The notes below the pieces were generated by a model, which saw nothing but the letters and a program-made list of their open reading frames with translations, was not told the origin of the DNA and did not search any database. A stretch of 64,000 nucleotides of DNA from assembly GCF_031195445.1 (NCBI RefSeq), contig NZ_CP133480.1:496001-560000 (forward strand), read 5' to 3'. Source of the DNA: Acuticoccus sp. MNP-M23. Lineage in GTDB: Bacteria > Pseudomonadota > Alphaproteobacteria > Rhizobiales > Amorphaceae. Below are positions 10,565-18,494 of this stretch, in pieces. Within the stretch, counting starts at the first letter, position 1, and the number at the start of each line of letters is the position of its first letter. Made by a program: the position numbers and the translations under genes.

Positions 10565-10608
10565 CGCTGCACCAATACGCCGGGCGGGCCTGACCCCGTT
10601 TCGAAGAG

Positions 10609-10639
10609 AAAAAGCCGGTTCCAAGAACCGGCTTTTTTT
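10609..10639 (+). terminator. Intrinsic terminator of argG
   Basis: A perfect 8-bp GC-rich stem (GCCGGTTC at 10614-10621 with GAACCGGC at 10625-10632), a CAA loop and a seven-T tract, with A residues upstream that can extend the stem. It lies 45 bp after the argG stop codon. The A-tract on the other side would let it act in both directions. Confidence 0.88.
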
Positions 10640-10919
10640 GCGTCCACCGCCGCGGTCCTGCCGGCCGCGCCACATCACGGAAGGCTGCACCATGAAGATC
10701 ATTGTCGTCGGCGCGTCGGGAGACATCGGCAGGGCGGCCTGCGAGGAGCTGGGCGCCCGTCACGATCTCATCCGCGTCGGCCGCTCCAGCGGCGACATTC
10801 AGGTGGACATGTCCGACCGTGCCTCCATCGACGCGATGTACGCGCGGGCCGGCAGGGTGGACGCCGTGGTCTCCACGGCCGGCGACGTCCACTTCGGGCC
10901 CCTTGAGGAGCACACCGAG

Positions 10920-11138
10920 GTTGTAGCTAACGCTGTAATTTCCATCAGAAAAATTTTCTGCGGATAGCCGCGTGTACAGCCCTGGAAGTTCATCAACCGA
11001 AAGATTTTCACTAAGGTTGTCAATGTTGATCGCTATCGAGCCGCCGCCTGCAGAGTACCTACTATAAAGTCCCTCCCGCGTTAGAAAATCGACTTCATAA
11101 TATTGCTCACCATCAATTTCGTAAAATGCGCTACCCAT
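10920..11138 (-). CDS. Small unknown protein in AT-rich insert, 3' end truncated
   Basis: The ATG at 11138 follows a strong GGGAGGAAATA ribosome site and shares one base with the preceding stop (TAATG), so the two insert genes are coupled. The protein begins MGSAFYEIDGEQYYEVDF and has about 73 residues from the insert itself. The frame then runs by chance into antisense dehydrogenase sequence and ends at 10515, giving 207 aa in total, so the native C-terminus is lost. There is no signal peptide. It is rich in Tyr, Ser, Asn and acidic residues. I do not recognise a family. Confidence 0.5.
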
Positions 11139-11473
11139 TATTTCCTCCCAGTGCAGCGTGTTCCGTCGCCGACTATGTCGACATTGTCTATTAATCCAAA
11201 CAATATTGACGGATAGACAAAAGTATTTAATATTCCGGCGAATCGACCATTTATTTTTATATAGTGTTCTATGCTGTAAAAATTAGGGTCTACATGATAC
11301 TCGTACTTGCTTGTTGATACTTCAGGTTCAGCGCCGCATTTATTTGAAATGTACCGAAGCGCGATATCTGCGCTCGAAGTAATGGCTTGTTGGGGGCCGA
11401 ACTCATTCGAATGCGCAGAGCACCATGATCCTAAAATAACTACCCACGCTATGGTGATAATTATAGCGCGCAA
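11138..11473 (-). CDS. Small secreted protein of unknown function in AT-rich insert
   Basis: A 111-aa product from a TTG start at 11473, with GGGAG about ten bases upstream. Residues 2-20 form a signal peptide (AIIITIAWVVILGSWCSA). The mature part of about 90 aa has two cysteines (near 51 and 107) that could form a disulfide, and an aromatic, Asn-rich centre. Its TAA overlaps the next ATG. Codon use is AT-rich, unlike every neighbour, which points to horizontal acquisition. I recognise no family. Confidence 0.5.
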   Translation of the reverse strand: MRAIIITIAWVVILGSWCSAHSNEFGPQQAITSSADIALRYISNKCGAEPEVSTSKYEYHVDPNFYSIEHYIKINGRFAGILNTFVYPSILFGLIDNVDIVGDGTRCTGRK

Positions 11474-11838
11474 CCTACTGTATCTCCCGCATCCTAGAGT
11501 TTGGCATCCGTCTTTTCCGTATCTGCTGTCAAGGGCAGGGCCTTCGCCAGAAGGTGATGGGGCAGATCAACCTCGTGCTGGCCGGCGTTGGCGCGGCAAC
11601 GGCCAATGGCGCGCTCGGCGGCTTTGTGGTCGGCTCTGCCGTAGAAATGCCGCGCGGCCTGCGGATCAACGTCGTCAGCCCCGGCGTGCTCGATGTTTCC
11701 GTGCCGCGCTACGGTGCATGGTTCCCGGGCCACGAGCCGGTGGCGTCCGGGCGGGTCGGGCGCGCCTATGCCAAGAGCGTCGAGGGGGCGATCACCGGGC
11801 AGGTGATCATCGTCGGCTGAGGAGAGCCGGCGGCCGGG

Positions 11839-13287
11839 TCAGTCGACGACGATCTTGACGAGCTGGCCCGGCTTCAGCGGATTTTCCGCGTCGATCCCGT
11901 TCAGCGTCTCGAACAGGGGGCGCTTCATCTCGTGGTCGACGCCGCGCATCCGGGCCGAAAGGCCCACCACCGTATCGCCCGGCTGGGCCGGCACCACCTG
12001 CAAGGTGAGCGGGCGCATGGCCGCCCGCTGCGACGGGGTCAGCACGCGGAACGAAGCCAGCGTGCGACGGAACGCATCCTCGTAGGCCGAAGCCGGCTCC
12101 GACGAGGCGAAGATGAAGCGGTAGACCCGCTCCGGCCCGCGCACCACCGCAATGCGGAACGACCAGCCGTCCACCAGCGCAGAGGCGATGGCCACAGGCA
12201 TCCCGCCCAGCGTGCTCGGCCGCACGGAGTCGGTGATCAGCCCCTTCACCCAGCCGGAGCGCAGATAGTCGCCAAGGTTTTCGCCCGAAGGCACCGACAC
12301 CGCGTCGAACCGGATGGCGGTGTGCTGCCCGTCGGTGGCGAGCACCGCGGCGGACGTGTTCTTCAGCACATAGCCCTGCGGCACGGTGAACGCGATGCCG
12401 AGTTCGGAGTGCGCGAACTCCCGCCCGCGCACATAGCCCTCGCGCGGGTCGTCGCCGAACAGCGCCCCGTCCAGGCTCTCAAGGTAGCCCTCGCGCTCGG
12501 TGAGGCCGATGCCGGGCGCCGCAAACGCGCGGGCTGCGCGGCGTGCGTTGTCCACTCTCGCCGGCGTCGACGGGTGGGACGACAGGAAGCTCGGCCGCGT
12601 GGCGCTGGCCGCGTTCATGGCCGGCAGCTCGCCGTAGCGGGCCATGGCGCCCAGGAAGCGTGCGGCGGCAAACGGGTCGAACCCGGCCTTTGCCAGTGTC
12701 TGCACGCCAATCTCGTCGGCCTGAAACTCCTGCCGCTGGCTGAAGGAGGCAAGGCTCACGTCCGCCGTCTCGCGGGTTTCGAGCCGGATTTCGGGGTCGT
12801 CCACCACATCGCTGACCCTTCGGGCCAGCGCGACGGCGCGGGCCTGCCGCTGGCGCTGACGCGCGTGGTCTGCCGTGACGTGGGCCAGCTCGTGGGCGAT
12901 CACAGCCGCAAGCTCGCTCTCGTCGTTGGCAAGGGTGATGAGGCCGCGCGTGATGTAGAGGTCGCCGGAGGGCAGCGCGAAGGCATTGACCGCCGGCGCG
13001 TTGAGGATGGTCACCTGGATCGACTGATTCGGATTCGCCGATGCCGCGACCAGACGGCCCACCAGCGAGGCGACCTCGCGCTCGATCTTGGGATTGTTGT
13101 AGACGCCGCCGTAGCTGGCGATGAGCTTTTCGTGCTCCTTGGAGCGCGGCGGGCGCACGGGTGCGGCGATGACGGCAGGGCCGGGCCGCGGCATGGCCGC
13201 GGTGATGACCGGCGATTCGCTGATCGACCCGCCGCAAGACGCCACAAGCAGCGCAGCAAGGACGGTTGCCGTCCATTTTGCCTTCAT
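11839..13287 (-). CDS. M48 family metallopeptidase, lipoprotein
   Basis: A zinc metallopeptidase (482 aa) with HELAH near residue 130 and the third-ligand segment EFQADEIG. The start at 13287 (MKAKWTATV) gives a lipoprotein signal with lipobox VASC, so it should be anchored in the envelope facing the periplasm. The C-terminus (VPAQPGDTVVGLSARM to NPLKPGQLVKIVV) resembles a LysM-like module. Envelope M48 enzymes such as BepA take part in outer-membrane protein quality control. Its ATG overlaps the stop of the SNase-like gene (ATGA): last gene of a three-gene operon. Confidence 0.85.
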   Translation of the reverse strand: MKAKWTATVLAALLVASCGGSISESPVITAAMPRPGPAVIAAPVRPPRSKEHEKLIASYGGVYNNPKIEREVASLVGRLVAASANPNQSIQVTILNAPAVNAFALPSGDLYITRGLITLANDESELAAVIAHELAHVTADHARQRQRQARAVALARRVSDVVDDPEIRLETRETADVSLASFSQRQEFQADEIGVQTLAKAGFDPFAAARFLGAMARYGELPAMNAASATRPSFLSSHPSTPARVDNARRAARAFAAPGIGLTEREGYLESLDGALFGDDPREGYVRGREFAHSELGIAFTVPQGYVLKNTSAAVLATDGQHTAIRFDAVSVPSGENLGDYLRSGWVKGLITDSVRPSTLGGMPVAIASALVDGWSFRIAVVRGPERVYRFIFASSEPASAYEDAFRRTLASFRVLTPSQRAAMRPLTLQVVPAQPGDTVVGLSARMRGVDHEMKRPLFETLNGIDAENPLKPGQLVKIVVD

Positions 13288-14063
13288 GGCGAGCGCAGGC
13301 CGCGCAGGGCGCGATCGGCGCGCAGCCGCTCGACCTGCCTTGGATGCTCGAGCCGGATCAAGCCGCCGTTCCACGCCTCCAAAACACCCCTTACACGGAT
13401 TTGCGTTCCCGCCAGGTCGGCAAGTTCGCTGTCCCAACCCCTGGCGTCGCTGCGCCGGACAAGTACGGTAAAATCGCTGTCGTAGTCTTCGCCGAAATTC
13501 AGATATACCGTGCTCCGCGTCTCGCCGACGCTCTTCACCAAACCGGACACCAGCGCAAAGGCGCCGGCCTCACTGGAAAGCGCGGGATTGGCTGCGGAGC
13601 GAACCCCATCCGGCCGCGCCCAGAACCCGCGCTGCTCCATTTCTGCTGCGCGCTCCGCCGTGAAGAGGACTTCGAGACACGCCTCCGACATACCAGTGGG
13701 ATCAACAAGCGCAAGACCCTCGCGAAGCCACCCGTCAAGAAGGCCGGGCCCTGTGTCTTCTAAGACAATATCGCCAATTATCCGCCCGTATCGGTCCGCC
13801 TGCGGTGCATCCGCCATGGCCCTCACCGCAACGCGGCGGCCAGCCAGCGCGGCGAGATCGAGCGAAGGCAGGTCCTCGCCCACGCTCGTGGTTGTGGCCG
13901 GGACGATGCCGCCGATCCGCACCTCCCGCCCATCCTCCAGCGTGACCGAAAGGTAGCCATCCGCGCCGGACACGATACCGGGCGCCAGCGGGGCGAAACA
14001 CGCCTCGGCCGCCGCCGCGGGGGCAGCCAGTGCCAGGGCAATGGCGAGCGCTGCCCGCTTCAC
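13284..14063 (-). CDS. SNase-like (thermonuclease fold) secreted protein, probably catalytically degenerate
   Basis: A 259-aa protein from a GTG at 14063 that overlaps the upstream stop (GTGA). A signal peptide (VKRAALAIALALAAPAAAA) directs it to the periplasm. The middle follows the staphylococcal nuclease fold: RIGGI, then DRYGR, a GLLDGWLREGLALV helix and AERAAEMEQRGFWA. The usual DTPE segment with its catalytic Glu is replaced by VPATTT, so nuclease activity is doubtful. A second beta-rich region follows (STVYLNFGEDYDSDF). Its role may be binding rather than cleavage. Confidence 0.7.
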   Translation of the reverse strand: MKRAALAIALALAAPAAAAEACFAPLAPGIVSGADGYLSVTLEDGREVRIGGIVPATTTSVGEDLPSLDLAALAGRRVAVRAMADAPQADRYGRIIGDIVLEDTGPGLLDGWLREGLALVDPTGMSEACLEVLFTAERAAEMEQRGFWARPDGVRSAANPALSSEAGAFALVSGLVKSVGETRSTVYLNFGEDYDSDFTVLVRRSDARGWDSELADLAGTQIRVRGVLEAWNGGLIRLEHPRQVERLRADRALRGLRSP

Positions 14064-14794
14064 AGCGTACAGTCGAAGATGACGTCCCCGGCGGGAAGCA
14101 TGAACGTCTTCGTTTCGGGACGCAGCGCGCTGTCGAGCCGGTCCACCGGCGGCAGCGCGATGCCGCCCGGTCCGCCGCCGATGATGAGGGGCGCCACCGC
14201 CACGCACAGGCGAGACAACGCGCCCGCCGCCAGAAAGGCGCTGACGGTGTGCGCGCCGCCTTCAATCAGCACCCGGTGCCAGCCGCGCTCGGCCAGCACG
14301 GCCAGAATGGCCTCGGGCGCAAGCGGCGCATTGGCGGACGGCACAACGTGCTCCACGTCCGGCGGATCGTCCGGCAGCCGTGCGCCGAACACCAGCCGCC
14401 CCGCACCATCGGCGCTGCGTAACATCCGCAACCCCGGCCCGGAGCGGCGCTTGCCATCAATCAGGATTCGCGCCGGGCTGGGACCTGCGCAGCAGCGAAC
14501 GGTAAGCTGCGGATCGTCGGCAAGGGCGGTGCCGGCCCCCACCACCACGGCATCCACATGGGCGCGAAGATGGTGCAGGAAGGCGATGGCTTCCGGCCCG
14601 TTCACATAGTGAGAATGGCCCGACGCGGTGGCGATCCGCCCGTCCAGCGACTGGCCCAGCTGGCCAACCACCAGCGGCGATCCCGCGGCTGCGGCCGCCT
14701 TGAGCGCAAGCAGCGTGGGCATTGCGTGGAAATCAAACATGCACGATGCCCCGCCGCCGGAAAGCCCGGCCGGTGAATTGCCGATAGAACCCAT
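14060..14794 (-). CDS. RibD C-terminal-domain reductase (dihydrofolate reductase-like)
   Basis: An NADPH-dependent reductase of the RibD_C/DHFR fold. GQLGQSLDGRIAT at the N-terminus, VVVGAGTALADDPQLTVR in the middle and VLIEGGAHTVSAFL near the end are family hallmarks. It lacks the deaminase half of bifunctional RibD, so its substrate may be a pyrimidine, pterin or another compound. I chose the ATG at 14794 (after AGCGGGGG); ATG 14740 is an alternative. It is the first gene of an operon with the SNase-like and M48 genes, and is divergent from the GTP cyclohydrolase II-like gene. Confidence 0.72.
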   Translation of the reverse strand: MGSIGNSPAGLSGGGASCMFDFHAMPTLLALKAAAAAGSPLVVGQLGQSLDGRIATASGHSHYVNGPEAIAFLHHLRAHVDAVVVGAGTALADDPQLTVRCCAGPSPARILIDGKRRSGPGLRMLRSADGAGRLVFGARLPDDPPDVEHVVPSANAPLAPEAILAVLAERGWHRVLIEGGAHTVSAFLAAGALSRLCVAVAPLIIGGGPGGIALPPVDRLDSALRPETKTFMLPAGDVIFDCTL

Positions 14795-15068
14795 GCACCC
14801 CCGCTGGTAACACGGCCGTGTGTTGGAGCTGCCCTCGGGCACGCCTATATGCACTGGCTGGAATGCTGTCGGCCTTTCTGCTCGTGCCACTCATCCGTTG
14901 GCTCCGTCGATGATTCGACTCTAATCAAGAGCGCGACGTATCGTCCGTGGTGGCACAGCGGCATATCGACAGCAGGGTGCAAACGCGTCAACTGGTCACC
15001 GCTTTTGCGTGGCAGGCTACGCCCGGAGCACTTTTGTAAGCCGGTCGTCCGGCCGAGGACTTGGATTT

Positions 15069-15770
15069 ATGGATCTCAAAGCTGCGATGAATGCCGAAGG
15101 CCTGGCCTTCATTTCTCTGACACCCGTCGAAATTCAACGCCGATTGTGGATCTGCCTCGGGTTCGAAGAGAGCGGCCATACGCTGGGTGACCATCCGCAT
15201 CTTGCCATGCTGTACGGCGGGCGGGACTGGCTGGCCGAGACCGACCTTCACGCAGCCGTGCTCGACGTTTTTCGCAAGCGGGAACGCGTGCTGACGCGCG
15301 TCCACTCCGAATGCATCCTCGGCGACGCGTTCGGATCCTCCATGTGCGATTGCGGCGATCAGCTGCGTCTGGCCATGGACGAGATGGAAGCCAAGCAGGA
15401 AGGCATTTTCATCTATCTGCGTCAGGAAGGCCGCGGCATCGGGCTGCGCAGCAAGCTGGACTGCCTTGCCCTCCAGTACGGCTATTCGGACGGCAAGCGC
15501 GGCCCGCGCCGCTACTCGTCCGACGAGGCGAACGTCGCCATGGGCTTCGACGTGGACGAGCGCGGCTATGGCGCAGCAGCCGGCGTGCTGAACGCGCTCG
15601 GGGTCACATCCGCCCAGCTGATCACCGGCAACCCGAAGAAGATCGCCGACCTGGAAGCTGCCGGCGTGAAGGTCGAGGGTGCCATCGACCTCTGGACCAA
15701 CGGCGCCTCTGCGCGGGCGATGGACGAGATCAAGGAAAAGATCTCGCGCGGCTACATCTACCAGCGCTAG
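15069..15770 (+). CDS. GTP cyclohydrolase II-like protein
   Basis: Opens the GTP imidazole ring in riboflavin synthesis, or a related step. The zinc ligands are in HSECILGDAF followed by CDCG (C-x10-C-x-C), then RQEGRGIGL, the DER segment and ITGNPKKI, all as in E. coli RibA. It departs from RibA in an extra stretch before SSDEANVAMGF and in its C-terminus. There is no fused RibB domain, although RibBA fusions are common in this order. I chose ATG 15069, preceded by AGGAC. It is followed after 8 bp by aconitase X genes, so a dedicated rather than housekeeping role is possible. Confidence 0.75.
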   Translation: MDLKAAMNAEGLAFISLTPVEIQRRLWICLGFEESGHTLGDHPHLAMLYGGRDWLAETDLHAAVLDVFRKRERVLTRVHSECILGDAFGSSMCDCGDQLRLAMDEMEAKQEGIFIYLRQEGRGIGLRSKLDCLALQYGYSDGKRGPRRYSSDEANVAMGFDVDERGYGAAAGVLNALGVTSAQLITGNPKKIADLEAAGVKVEGAIDLWTNGASARAMDEIKEKISRGYIYQR

Positions 15771-15778
15771 CTAGCGCC

Positions 15779-17005
15779 GTGGCCGTTTCCCTCACCAAAA
15801 CGGAACAGGCGATGCTGGACGGTGCCGAGGGGCCCGGCATAGCGAGCGCCATGCGGATCGTGGCGGAAGTCGCCACCATTCTGGGCGCACCGCAGCTCAT
15901 CCCCATTGCGTCGGCCCACATCGACGGATGCCTTTACCATGGCGACAGCGGCACCCGCTTTGCCCAGCATCTGGTGGATTGCGGCGCGCGGGTGAAGGTG
16001 CCGGCAACGCTCAACATCGGCTCGCTGGACCTCCTCAACCCCGCCTCGGTGCGGATGACCGGCGCCGCGCGCAAGTCGGCCCTTCGGCTGATGCGCGCCT
16101 ACGAGGGGCTGGGCTGCCGCGCGACGTGGACCTGCGCGCCCTACCAGGCCGGCCACCGCCCGGCGGCAGGCACCGACGTTGCGTGGGGCGAGAGCAATGC
16201 GGTGGTGTTCTGCAACTCCGTCCTCGGCGCGCGCACCAACCGCTACGGCGATTTTCTGGACATTGCCGCTGCCATTTGCGGCCGCGCCCCGCTCACCGGT
16301 CTCCACCTGCCGGAGAACCGGCGCGCGCAGCTGGTGGTGGACACCGGCGCCCTGCCCGCTGCCACCCGCGACGACGACGCCGCCTGGCCCGTGCTGGGCG
16401 CCCTTGTCGGCCAGCGCGCAGGCGATGCCGTGGTGGCGCTCACCGGCCTCGAAGGCTTTGCCACCGAAGACCGGATGAAGGCGTTCGGCGCCGCAGCGGC
16501 CGCGTTCGGCGCCACCGCCCTCTTCCACATTATCGGCGTGACCCCCGAAGCCCCGACCCTTGCCGCCATTGCCGACGAGACCGCGCCCCGCATGGTACTG
16601 ACGCCGCAGGACGTGGCGGATGGCTTTGCGCTCCTTTCCACTGCGCCCGATGATGCCCCGGTGACGGCAATCGGCGTCGGCTCGCCGCATCTTTCGCTGG
16701 CCGAATGCCGGGATCTGGCCGAACGCCTTGCCGGGCAGACCGTGCGCCTGCCATTTTACGCCAACACCGGTCGCCACGTTCTGGCTGCGCTGACACAAGC
16801 CGAACGCCATGCGCTGGAGGCTGCCGGGGTGACGATGATTGCCGACACCTGCATTGTCGCCACGCCAATCCTTTCCGGTGATGGCGTGCTGATGACCAAT
16901 TCGGGCAAGTTCGCGCACTACGCGCCCGGCAACATCGGCCATGCGGTGGTCTATGCCAGCCTTGCGACATGCGTCGATGTTGCGGTCAGCGGGGTGCGGC
17001 GGTGA
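15779..17005 (+). CDS. Aconitase X large (catalytic) subunit
   Basis: Aconitase X enzymes are dehydratases; the best studied bacterial forms act on cis-3-hydroxy-L-proline, and archaeal forms on mevalonate 5-phosphate. This 408-aa product has the opening LTKTEQAMLDGAEG, then ASAHIDGCLYHGDSG, KVPATLNIGSLDL, GESNAVVFCNSVLGARTNR and a late IADTCIV; Cys residues in several of these are candidate Fe-S ligands. GTG at 15779 is the likely start. The stop overlaps the small-subunit GTG, as expected for the split (two-subunit) type. No proline racemase or pyrroline reductase genes are nearby, so the substrate is open. Confidence 0.85.
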   Translation: MAVSLTKTEQAMLDGAEGPGIASAMRIVAEVATILGAPQLIPIASAHIDGCLYHGDSGTRFAQHLVDCGARVKVPATLNIGSLDLLNPASVRMTGAARKSALRLMRAYEGLGCRATWTCAPYQAGHRPAAGTDVAWGESNAVVFCNSVLGARTNRYGDFLDIAAAICGRAPLTGLHLPENRRAQLVVDTGALPAATRDDDAAWPVLGALVGQRAGDAVVALTGLEGFATEDRMKAFGAAAAAFGATALFHIIGVTPEAPTLAAIADETAPRMVLTPQDVADGFALLSTAPDDAPVTAIGVGSPHLSLAECRDLAERLAGQTVRLPFYANTGRHVLAALTQAERHALEAAGVTMIADTCIVATPILSGDGVLMTNSGKFAHYAPGNIGHAVVYASLATCVDVAVSGVRR

Positions 17006-17439
17006 CGCTTTTCGGGCGGGCGGTGTTTCCGGGCATCGCGTGTGCGCCGCTTCTCACCGTGCGCGGCCCGCTGAGCTTCTGGGGTGGTGTCGATCCGGCG
17101 ACCGGGCGGATCATCAATGCGCGCCATGCCGATTGCGGGCGCAGCCTTGCCGGACAGGTGGTCGCCATCGACGAGCTGGTCGGCTCATCCTCTTCCGCGG
17201 CGGTGCTGCTGGAACTGATCGCCAACGGCGCAGCCCCGGCAGCGCTGCTTCTGCGTCAGGTGGATGCCATTCTGGTGGTCGGCTGCCTCACCGCGCGGGA
17301 AATTGGTGACACCGCCCCACCGGTTGTCCACCTAGGCAGCCTGCCCGACCTGCCGGACGGGACGATGCTGCGCGTTCAGGCGGAAACCGCGCATGAACGC
17401 GCAACGATCAGCCCGGCGGGGGACGCCTGCACGGGCTGA
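17002..17439 (+). CDS. Aconitase X small (swivel, DUF126) subunit
   Basis: A 145-aa swivelling-domain subunit that completes the active site of the large subunit. FWGGVDPATGRIINARHADCGRSLAG and the Ser-rich loop ELVGSSSSAAVLLEL are the typical DUF126 pieces; a Ser in that loop is thought to act as catalytic base. It starts with GTG inside the large-subunit stop codon (GTGA), which couples the two. It converges with the secreted-protein gene at 17448. Confidence 0.85.
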   Translation: MTLFGRAVFPGIACAPLLTVRGPLSFWGGVDPATGRIINARHADCGRSLAGQVVAIDELVGSSSSAAVLLELIANGAAPAALLLRQVDAILVVGCLTAREIGDTAPPVVHLGSLPDLPDGTMLRVQAETAHERATISPAGDACTG

Positions 17440-17447
17440 GCGCCGGA

Positions 17448-17963
17448 TCAGTTCTCGGCGACGCTGGCTTCGCGCTCGAAGGTGACTTCGGACGTCACCA
17501 CCTCAACGCCGGATTCCATCATGTCAGTGGTGCGGATGGTGAAGGAATCTTCCGAAGGCGTCTCGATCACCATGCGGGCAACCGCATCGCCGTTCACATC
17601 GCGCGGAAACTGCATCTCGAGGTCGAGAAGGCCGGGCTTGGGCTCCCCGCCGTCCAGCTTGGCGACGCCCGCGTCCGACCCGGTGTAGGTGCCGGTATAG
17701 GTGTCGCCGCTCCGAACGAGCTGCGCACCGATGGCCCGCTTGACGATAATCATCGCGCGGCAATAGCCGTCGAACGAGACTTCATCGCCGGACTGCGCGC
17801 CTTCCACCTCGCACTTGACGTTCATCGGCTTGGACTTTTCGTTCTTCTGAACAAAGCCGGTGCCGGTCCAGGTGCCCGTAATGTCGGTGATCGTTGGCGT
17901 TTCGGCCAGCGCAGCCGTTGCAGTCAGCGCAAGTGCTGCTGCCAGAGAAATAGTTTTCAGCAT
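17448..17963 (-). CDS. Secreted hypothetical protein
   Basis: A 171-aa protein with a clear signal peptide (MLKTISLAAALALTATAALA, cleaved before ETPT). The mature part is beta-rich with several short Gly/Thr strands (GTWTGTGFV, TYTGTYTGSDAGVAKL), which suggests a lipocalin- or avidin-like barrel; this is only a shape inference. Two Cys residues could form a disulfide. The ATG at 17963 follows GGAG. No family recognised. Confidence 0.7.
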   Translation of the reverse strand: MLKTISLAAALALTATAALAETPTITDITGTWTGTGFVQKNEKSKPMNVKCEVEGAQSGDEVSFDGYCRAMIIVKRAIGAQLVRSGDTYTGTYTGSDAGVAKLDGGEPKPGLLDLEMQFPRDVNGDAVARMVIETPSEDSFTIRTTDMMESGVEVVTSEVTFEREASVAEN

Positions 17964-18259
17964 CAGAACTCCATTTCCGGACGGGCCCATGCCCTAGCGC
18001 CCGGTTGATGACCTGCGAGGATCGCCGCCGGTCCGCCTTCGGTTCCATGACAAAAGAGTTACGTCACCGAACCTCGAAGGCAAGCGGCGTTACACCGCCT
18101 TCACTATTGGCCGGTTTCTGAACGCGCGCTGTCAGCCACACTTGGAGGCCCGCTGCGAGGCAACGCACGGCTTGTTGTGCTGGCAGGGATTGCGCAGGTG
18201 CCGCAGATGGTGAAGTTTTTGCATCGCCACTGCATCACGCATTCTTGAAGGATCCCTCC

Positions 18260-18460
18260 ATGCGCACCACTCTCGCCGCCACCGCGGCTCTCGTCCCAGC
18301 GGCCGCGATGGCGCTTCTGGCAGGGCCGGCCAGCGCTCACCCCGGCCACATTGCGCAAAGCAGCGGTCACGATCACATCATCGTTCTGGTCGCTGGCGTA
18401 GGGCTTTGCCTTTGTGCCGCCGGCGCTGCGCTGCTGGTGCGCGGACGGCGGGACCGCTAG
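18260..18460 (+). CDS. Small His-rich single-span membrane protein
   Basis: A 66-aa protein with a signal peptide (LVPAAAMALLAGPASA), a short His-rich linker (HPGHIAQSSGHDH), one membrane helix (IIVLVAGVGLCLCAAGAALLV) and a basic RGRRDR tail. The histidines could bind metal. The overall plan resembles small alphaproteobacterial proteins grouped as DUF6732, from memory and unverified. The ATG follows AAGGA. The 296 bp between this gene and the divergent secreted-protein gene hold nothing else I can identify. Confidence 0.6.
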   Translation: MRTTLAATAALVPAAAMALLAGPASAHPGHIAQSSGHDHIIVLVAGVGLCLCAAGAALLVRGRRDR

Positions 18461-18494
18461 GCCCCGCCCGGAAGCTGCACCATAAGGCGTGCGG

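Larger units (their letters stand above)
10920..11535. mobile_element. AT-rich insert of unknown origin inside the dehydrogenase gene
   Basis: About 615 bp whose base composition differs sharply from its surroundings: a hand count over 10921-11520 gives roughly 43% G+C, against about two thirds in flanking genes. It carries two overlapping minus-strand ORFs with good start signals and no transposase. I find no convincing terminal inverted repeats or target-site duplication, and the 3' ORF is cut by the left boundary, so this looks like a remnant of a larger acquired segment. Boundaries are judged from where SDR homology stops and may be off by about 10 bp. Confidence 0.65.
10692..11820 (+). 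pseudogene. Short-chain dehydrogenase/reductase gene, interrupted and internally deleted
   Basis: The 5' part (10692 to about 10919) encodes a normal SDR start: MKIIVVGASGDIG (NAD(P)-binding glycine loop), RVGRSSGD and DAVVSTAG. After EEHTE the frame runs into AT-rich foreign sequence and stops at 10965. SDR coding resumes near 11536 (GLRQKVMGQINLVLAG) and runs to 11820 in another frame, ending in GAITGQVIIVG. In that 3' part the stretch expected between NLVLAG and GAATANGALGG, which should carry the GGSFTLTSG-like catalytic Ser strand, is missing: about 25 residues by recall of related SDRs. The gene therefore has two lesions and should be non-functional. Confidence 0.85.

Noticed and set aside
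10920-11535. Insertion sequence as explanation of the AT-rich insert
   Set aside because: No transposase, no convincing terminal inverted repeats and no flanking target duplication.
14795-15068. FMN riboswitch upstream of the GCH II-like gene
   Set aside because: No conserved FMN-element boxes found by eye.
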